Assembly: GCA_031262405.1 (NCBI GenBank) | Contig: JAISHS010000022.1 | Coordinates: forward strand, 1 to 64,000 | Reading direction: 5' to 3' | DNA: 64,000 nucleotides | From: Oscillospiraceae bacterium | Lineage (GTDB): Bacteria > Bacillota > Clostridia > Oscillospirales > Oscillospiraceae | In this document: positions 60,358 to 64,000 of the stretch, one piece after another | Layout: each line of letters opens with the position of its first letter | How positions within the stretch are numbered: position 1 is the first letter of the stretch | Program-made: the position numbers and the translations under genes | Notes under the pieces: model-generated | Databases searched by the model: none | Seen by the model: only the letters and a program-made list of their open reading frames with translations | Told to the model about the DNA's origin: nothing

Positions 60358-60391
60358 AAAAATAATATTGATTCATTGTTTTTTGAACGGA

Positions 60392-62242
60392 GTGATTTAT
60401 ATAGATACCAAACTGGAAAGGCTGCTCACCCGATCGGCAAAGCCCGCGCGGTATACGGGCGGGGAATACGGGCAGATTGTCAAGGAGAAGGCAAATATCG
60501 ACCTGCGCATGGCGCTTTGCTTCCCGGATACATATGAGATCGGAATGTCAAATCTCGGCGCAAAAATCCTCTACGGCGTGATTAACGCCCTAGACGGAGT
60601 CTGGTGCGAGCGGGTGTTTGCGCCCTGGGGAGACTTTGAGGATGGTCTGCGCCGCGAGGGTATTGCCCTCTACGCCCTCGAGAGCGGGGACGCGATAGGT
60701 CAGTTTGACGCGATCGGCTTTTCCCTTGGCTATGAGCTGAGCTACACGACGGTGCTAAATATGCTCAATCTCGCGGGGCTGCCGGTGAAAAGCGCGGATA
60801 GGCCGAGCCTGCTACCGCTGGTTTTCGCGGGGGGAACGGCCTGCGTCAATCCTGAGCCGATGGCGGATTTTCTCGACCTCATGGTCGTCGGCGAGGGCGA
60901 AGAAGTGTCCATCGAGCTGCTTGAGCTGCTGCGCCGGGCGAAGCGTGAGGACTGGGAAAAGGCGCGGTTTTTATCCGATGCGGCGAATATTGAGGGGATT
61001 TATGTCCCGTCCCTCTATAATCCGGTATATAACGCCGACGGCACAATTTCACAGATAGAGGCTCTGCCCGGTGCGCCGGAGAAGGTCACGAAGCGGATTG
61101 CGGCGGATTTTGAAAACAGCTTTTACCCGACAACTCCCGTCGTGCCCTCGACGGAGATTGTCCACGACAGGGTCGTGCTGGAGCTGTTTCGCGGCTGTGT
61201 GCGCGGCTGCCGCTTCTGTCAGGCGGGCTTCGCCTACAGACCGGTTCGGAGCCGGAGCGCGGAAAAATGCATTGAATACGGCGTCGCGGCACTGGAGAAC
61301 ACGGGCTATCAGGAGATTAGCCTCTCCTCGCTGAGCACCAGCGACTATCGGGGGCTAAACGTGCTCTGTGACGGGCTTCTCGATTACTGCGAGCCGCGCG
61401 GAATCGGGCTTTCGCTGCCCTCGCTTCGGGCGGACAACTTTTCAATTTCGCTCATGGAGCGCGCGCAAAAGGTGCGCCGAAGCGGACTTACCTTTGCGCC
61501 GGAGGCCGGGACGCAGAGGCTGCGCGACGTGATTAATAAAAATGTCCGCGAGGAGGATCTCTTAGAGTCGCTGCGCATTGCCTTCGAGGGCGGTTGGAAC
61601 ACGGTGAAGCTCTATTTCATGCTCGGCCTGCCGACGGAGACGGACGAGGATGTTTTAGGCATAGCGGCGCTTGCGGAAAAGGTACTCAAGCTCTGGAAAA
61701 AAACCGCCAAGAACAAGACGCGCGGGGTGAAGATAACGGTCTCGACCTCCTGCTTTATCCCCAAGCCGCACACGCCCTTCCAGTGGGAGGCTCAGGTCTC
61801 GCCGGAGGAATATATGCGCCGCGTCACGCTCCTGCGCGATAATCTTCGCACGCGCGCCATTACTTATAACTGGCACGGAGCCGAGGAGAGCGTTATTGAG
61901 GCGGTGCTCTCGCGCGGGGACAGGCGGCTCGGTGCGGTGATCGAGGAGGTCTGGAAAAACGGCGGGCGGCTCGAGGCTTGGAGTGAATATTTTTCCTATG
62001 AACGCTGGATGCAAGCACTTCAAAAATTTGACCTGACGGCGCAGTTTTATGCCGCGCGGGAGAGGCATACGGCCGAGGTTTTACCTTGGAGCCGCGTGGA
62101 TTTGGGCGTGAAGCCCGCGTACCTCATGCAGGAGCGGGAGCAGGCTTTAGCCGGGCGCGTGACGCCGGACTGCCGGAGCGGCTGCTCAGACTGCGGAGCG
62201 GGCTGCTTGCTGGAAGGGGGGCTTTGCGATGGACGGGCTTAG
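60392..62242 (+). CDS. B12-binding-type radical SAM protein (TIGR03960 family)
   Basis: About 616 residues. An N-terminal cobalamin-binding-like domain (FPDTYEIGMSNLGAKILY region) precedes the radical SAM core with CRFCQ in FRGCVRGCRFCQAGF near residue 270. The family is encoded with a DUF2344 protein, as here (14-nt overlap). It may act in tRNA or ribosome modification but is uncharacterised. The start is uncertain: the promoter excludes the ATG at 60329. GTG at 60392 is used; its ribosome site is weak. The GGAG at 60389 would instead suit a non-canonical ATA at 60401, which gives MDTKLERLL. The C-terminus is Cys-rich (CRSGCSDCGAGC). Confidence 0.88.
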   Translation: MIYIDTKLERLLTRSAKPARYTGGEYGQIVKEKANIDLRMALCFPDTYEIGMSNLGAKILYGVINALDGVWCERVFAPWGDFEDGLRREGIALYALESGDAIGQFDAIGFSLGYELSYTTVLNMLNLAGLPVKSADRPSLLPLVFAGGTACVNPEPMADFLDLMVVGEGEEVSIELLELLRRAKREDWEKARFLSDAANIEGIYVPSLYNPVYNADGTISQIEALPGAPEKVTKRIAADFENSFYPTTPVVPSTEIVHDRVVLELFRGCVRGCRFCQAGFAYRPVRSRSAEKCIEYGVAALENTGYQEISLSSLSTSDYRGLNVLCDGLLDYCEPRGIGLSLPSLRADNFSISLMERAQKVRRSGLTFAPEAGTQRLRDVINKNVREEDLLESLRIAFEGGWNTVKLYFMLGLPTETDEDVLGIAALAEKVLKLWKKTAKNKTRGVKITVSTSCFIPKPHTPFQWEAQVSPEEYMRRVTLLRDNLRTRAITYNWHGAEESVIEAVLSRGDRRLGAVIEEVWKNGGRLEAWSEYFSYERWMQALQKFDLTAQFYAARERHTAEVLPWSRVDLGVKPAYLMQEREQALAGRVTPDCRSGCSDCGAGCLLEGGLCDGRA

Positions 62243-62888
62243 GCTTAAATTCACCAAAACAGGCCGCGCGGCGTTTATCTCACACCTTGACCTCATGCGC
62301 ACGATGCAGCGCAGCTTCATGCGCGCAGGTCTGCCGCTGAAATACAGCGAGGGCTTTAACCCGCACGCGATTATTTCAATCGCGCTGCCGCTGTCAGTCG
62401 GGACGCGAAGCGTCTGTGAGCTGATGGACTTTAAGCTGCGCGCTTTCATGGCGGAAAAGGAGCTGGTTTACGCTCTCTCGCGCACGTTGCCGGAGGGTCT
62501 TCGCGCACTGGACTGCTATGAACCGACACGGAAATTCAAGGAGATAAAATGGCTGGAAATTAACGGGCGGCTCGACTATGACTCTCGGGACATAAACGAG
62601 ATGGCGGCGGGACTGACGGAGTTTTTCGGACGGGAGAAGCTTGTTATCGAGAAGAAGTCAAAGAGCGGCACGGCGCCCACGGACATTGCCCCCGGCATTC
62701 ACAGCGTTCAGCTCGACACCGGAGCGGGCGCGGTATATATAAGCGCCGTCTTGTCGGCACAGGAGCCGACGGTTAAGCCGGAGCTGCTCGTCTCCGCGCT
62801 CAGCCAGCTGGAACCCTCGCTTGCCCCTGACTTCGCCGCCTTCAGACGCGAGAGAATTCTCGATGGTGAATTCGGAGAATTCAGATAG
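62229..62888 (+). CDS. DUF2344 radical SAM-associated protein (TIGR03936)
   Basis: 219 residues beginning LRLKFTKTGRAAFISHLDLMRTMQRSF, the family signature, and KYSEGFNPHAIISIALPLSVG near 38. It partners the radical SAM protein whose stop it overlaps; in other genomes the two may be fused. Function is unknown. rng and rplU, which often follow in Firmicutes, are not here; a hairpin terminator and a convergent kinase gene follow. Confidence 0.9.
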   Translation: MDGLRLKFTKTGRAAFISHLDLMRTMQRSFMRAGLPLKYSEGFNPHAIISIALPLSVGTRSVCELMDFKLRAFMAEKELVYALSRTLPEGLRALDCYEPTRKFKEIKWLEINGRLDYDSRDINEMAAGLTEFFGREKLVIEKKSKSGTAPTDIAPGIHSVQLDTGAGAVYISAVLSAQEPTVKPELLVSALSQLEPSLAPDFAAFRRERILDGEFGEFR

Positions 62889-62893
62889 TAAAA

Positions 62894-62917
62894 TTGCCGC
62901 TTCCGCAGAAGCGGCAA
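62894..62917. terminator. Bidirectional terminator
   Basis: TTGCCGCTTC and GAAGCGGCAA pair around CGCA between two convergent genes. Confidence 0.75.
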
Positions 62918-62924
62918 CTATTTC

Positions 62925-64000
62925 TCAAGCCTGTGCTTGCGGCAGCGCAATAATCGCTTTGAACAAATCCCCATCGAGCTCTAATCTCAGCGAGCCGCCT
63001 TGAAGCTCCGTGAGGCTGCGGGCGATGGAGAGCCCAAGACCGCTGCCCTCGGTGTTGCGGGAGCGGTCTCCGCGCACGAAGCGTTCCATAAGCTCCTCGG
63101 CAGTGATGTTCAAAATTTCGCGGGAGGTATTCTTAAACGTAACCCGAATCTCGCCCTCCGGGGCGGAGACGTCCACGAAGGCGCGGGTGCCGGACTGGGC
63201 GTATTTGCGAATGTTGCCCAAGATATTGTCAAACACGCGCCACATTAGCCTTCCGTCGCAGAGCGCATAGAGGGGGCGGCCGGGGTCGGTGTAGATGAGC
63301 GAGATGTTCGCGTCGGATAGCCTCTCGGAGTATTCGCCCAGTGCCTGACGCAGCAGCTCACAGACGTCGTACCTCGCCTTCTCGACCGTAATCACGCCGC
63401 TCGACGCCTTCGACGCCTCGATCAGATCCTCCGTCAGCTTCTTGAGCCGCGCGGACTGCCTCTCGAGCACCTCGAGATATTCAGCCGAGGCTCCGCCCTC
63501 TGCGTGCTCCTTTTTGAGCAGATCCACATAGTTGATGATGGAGGTGAGCGGGGTCTTTATGTCGTGGGAGACGTTGGTGATAAGCTCCGTCTTGAACTGC
63601 TCGCTCTTGAGCCGCTCGATGACGGCCTTTTCCATGCCCTCGGAGATGCTGTTGAGGTTTTCTCCGTGCTGCTTAAATTCCCAAAACATCTTCGACGTGT
63701 CGGTCTTGTAGCTCAGGTTGCCGCGGGCAAGCTCGAGCCCTCCGCTCTTGAGAATCCTCATCTGATACGCCAGATAGATAACGCCGACGAGCAGCGCGAT
63801 ATTATACATAAAGAGCAGGAAGATGAAGAATCCAAAGGCTTCGGTAGCCCCCCAGAGCAGAATCAGCTCCCCACATCCCGCGCCGAGGAACACGAGCACA
63901 CTTCGCCAGACCAGCGGAATCATGTGGAAGAGTTCCACCATCTTTCTCCAGAGAAATCGCAGAGCGCGCCAGAGCCAGAGGTAAATAAGCGTGTTGCGCC
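62925..64000 (-). CDS. Sensor histidine kinase, N-terminus outside window
   Basis: C-terminal ~358 residues; the frame remains open to the right window edge, so the gene continues beyond it. Two hydrophobic segments near the visible N-terminus, a HAMP-like linker, a HisKA domain with intact phosphoacceptor in NVSHDIKTPLTSIINY, and a HATPase domain with NILGNIRKY and GSGLGLSIARSL. This contrasts with the His-less kinase at 20.1-22.1 kb. No response regulator is visible; it would normally lie upstream, beyond the window. Confidence 0.92.
   Translation of the reverse strand, partial: RNTLIYLWLWRALRFLWRKMVELFHMIPLVWRSVLVFLGAGCGELILLWGATEAFGFFIFLLFMYNIALLVGVIYLAYQMRILKSGGLELARGNLSYKTDTSKMFWEFKQHGENLNSISEGMEKAVIERLKSEQFKTELITNVSHDIKTPLTSIINYVDLLKKEHAEGGASAEYLEVLERQSARLKKLTEDLIEASKASSGVITVEKARYDVCELLRQALGEYSERLSDANISLIYTDPGRPLYALCDGRLMWRVFDNILGNIRKYAQSGTRAFVDVSAPEGEIRVTFKNTSREILNITAEELMERFVRGDRSRNTEGSGLGLSIARSLTELQGGSLRLELDGDLFKAIIALPQAQA

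Overview
The window reads as chromosomal DNA of a GC-rich, spore-forming member of the Firmicutes, most likely a gut-type Clostridia of the Oscillospiraceae/Christensenellales kind. This rests on the Bacillus-type large SRP RNA beside dnaX, the cotJABC spore-coat cluster, a YaaH/SleL-like LysM-GH18 hydrolase, hemZ, the paired M16 peptidases, a ylxM-ffh-rpsP-khpA-rimM-trmD operon, strong AGGAGG ribosome binding sites and TTGACA/TATAAT promoters. No tRNA, rRNA, CRISPR array, prophage or complete insertion sequence was seen. The species cannot be named from sequence alone.

Layout: 1-4.5 kb (minus) holds a small Cys-tailed helical protein, lgt with an acidic tail, and an M16 peptidase pair. 4.6-11.8 kb (minus) is one 2411-residue cyclic beta-glucan synthase-like protein. 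11.9-20 kb (plus) is a translation and secretion operon (ylxM, ffh, rpsP, khpA, rimM, trmD, rsmA) followed by proB, proA and gpsA; a 164-bp MITE-like element sits between ffh and rpsP. 20-24.4 kb (minus) is more accessory: a histidine kinase whose phosphoacceptor His is Arg, a LacI regulator and a MNT-HEPN pair. 24.4-34.4 kb (minus) carries a beta-CASP nuclease, a zinc-ribbon/DUF5685/J-domain operon, a heterodimeric ABC exporter, a nucleoside kinase and hemZ. 34.6-37.8 kb (minus) is a GntR-ABC-permease operon. 38.2-43.1 kb (plus) is mnmG-mnmA (both tRNA U34 modification) and a two-gene ABC exporter. 43.2-46.7 kb (minus) has an AT-rich acyltransferase, murF and ddl. 47-49.6 kb (plus) is feoA-feoB-FeoB-associated protein under a pair of near-identical operator-like palindromes. 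An mscS-type channel (minus), cotJABC (plus), ftcD (minus), SRP RNA-dnaX-ybaB-MFS (plus), a LysM-GH18 protein (minus), TPP-riboswitch-thiT (minus), a ferredoxin-type aldo/keto reductase (minus), a B12-type radical SAM protein with its DUF2344 partner (plus), and a histidine kinase cut by the window edge (minus) complete it.

The genes are mostly housekeeping, so the most unusual content is between them. At least four families of short dispersed elements occur: (a) an 80/81-bp two-hairpin element at 26.07 and 58.88 kb whose copies differ by compensatory changes in both stems; (b) a 70/72-bp three-stem element at 40.10 and 56.60 kb, again with a compensatory pair; (c) 7-nt tandem arrays (AATTGAC-like and AGATAAT-like), some joined to a GGAGTCGC hairpin, which at five loci contain the stop codon of the gene they follow; (d) the MITE-like element in the ffh operon. 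Inside genes, the clearest oddities are a 41-residue tandem duplication in an ABC exporter ATPase, the His-to-Arg histidine kinase, and a possible small RNA or attenuator upstream of cotJA.
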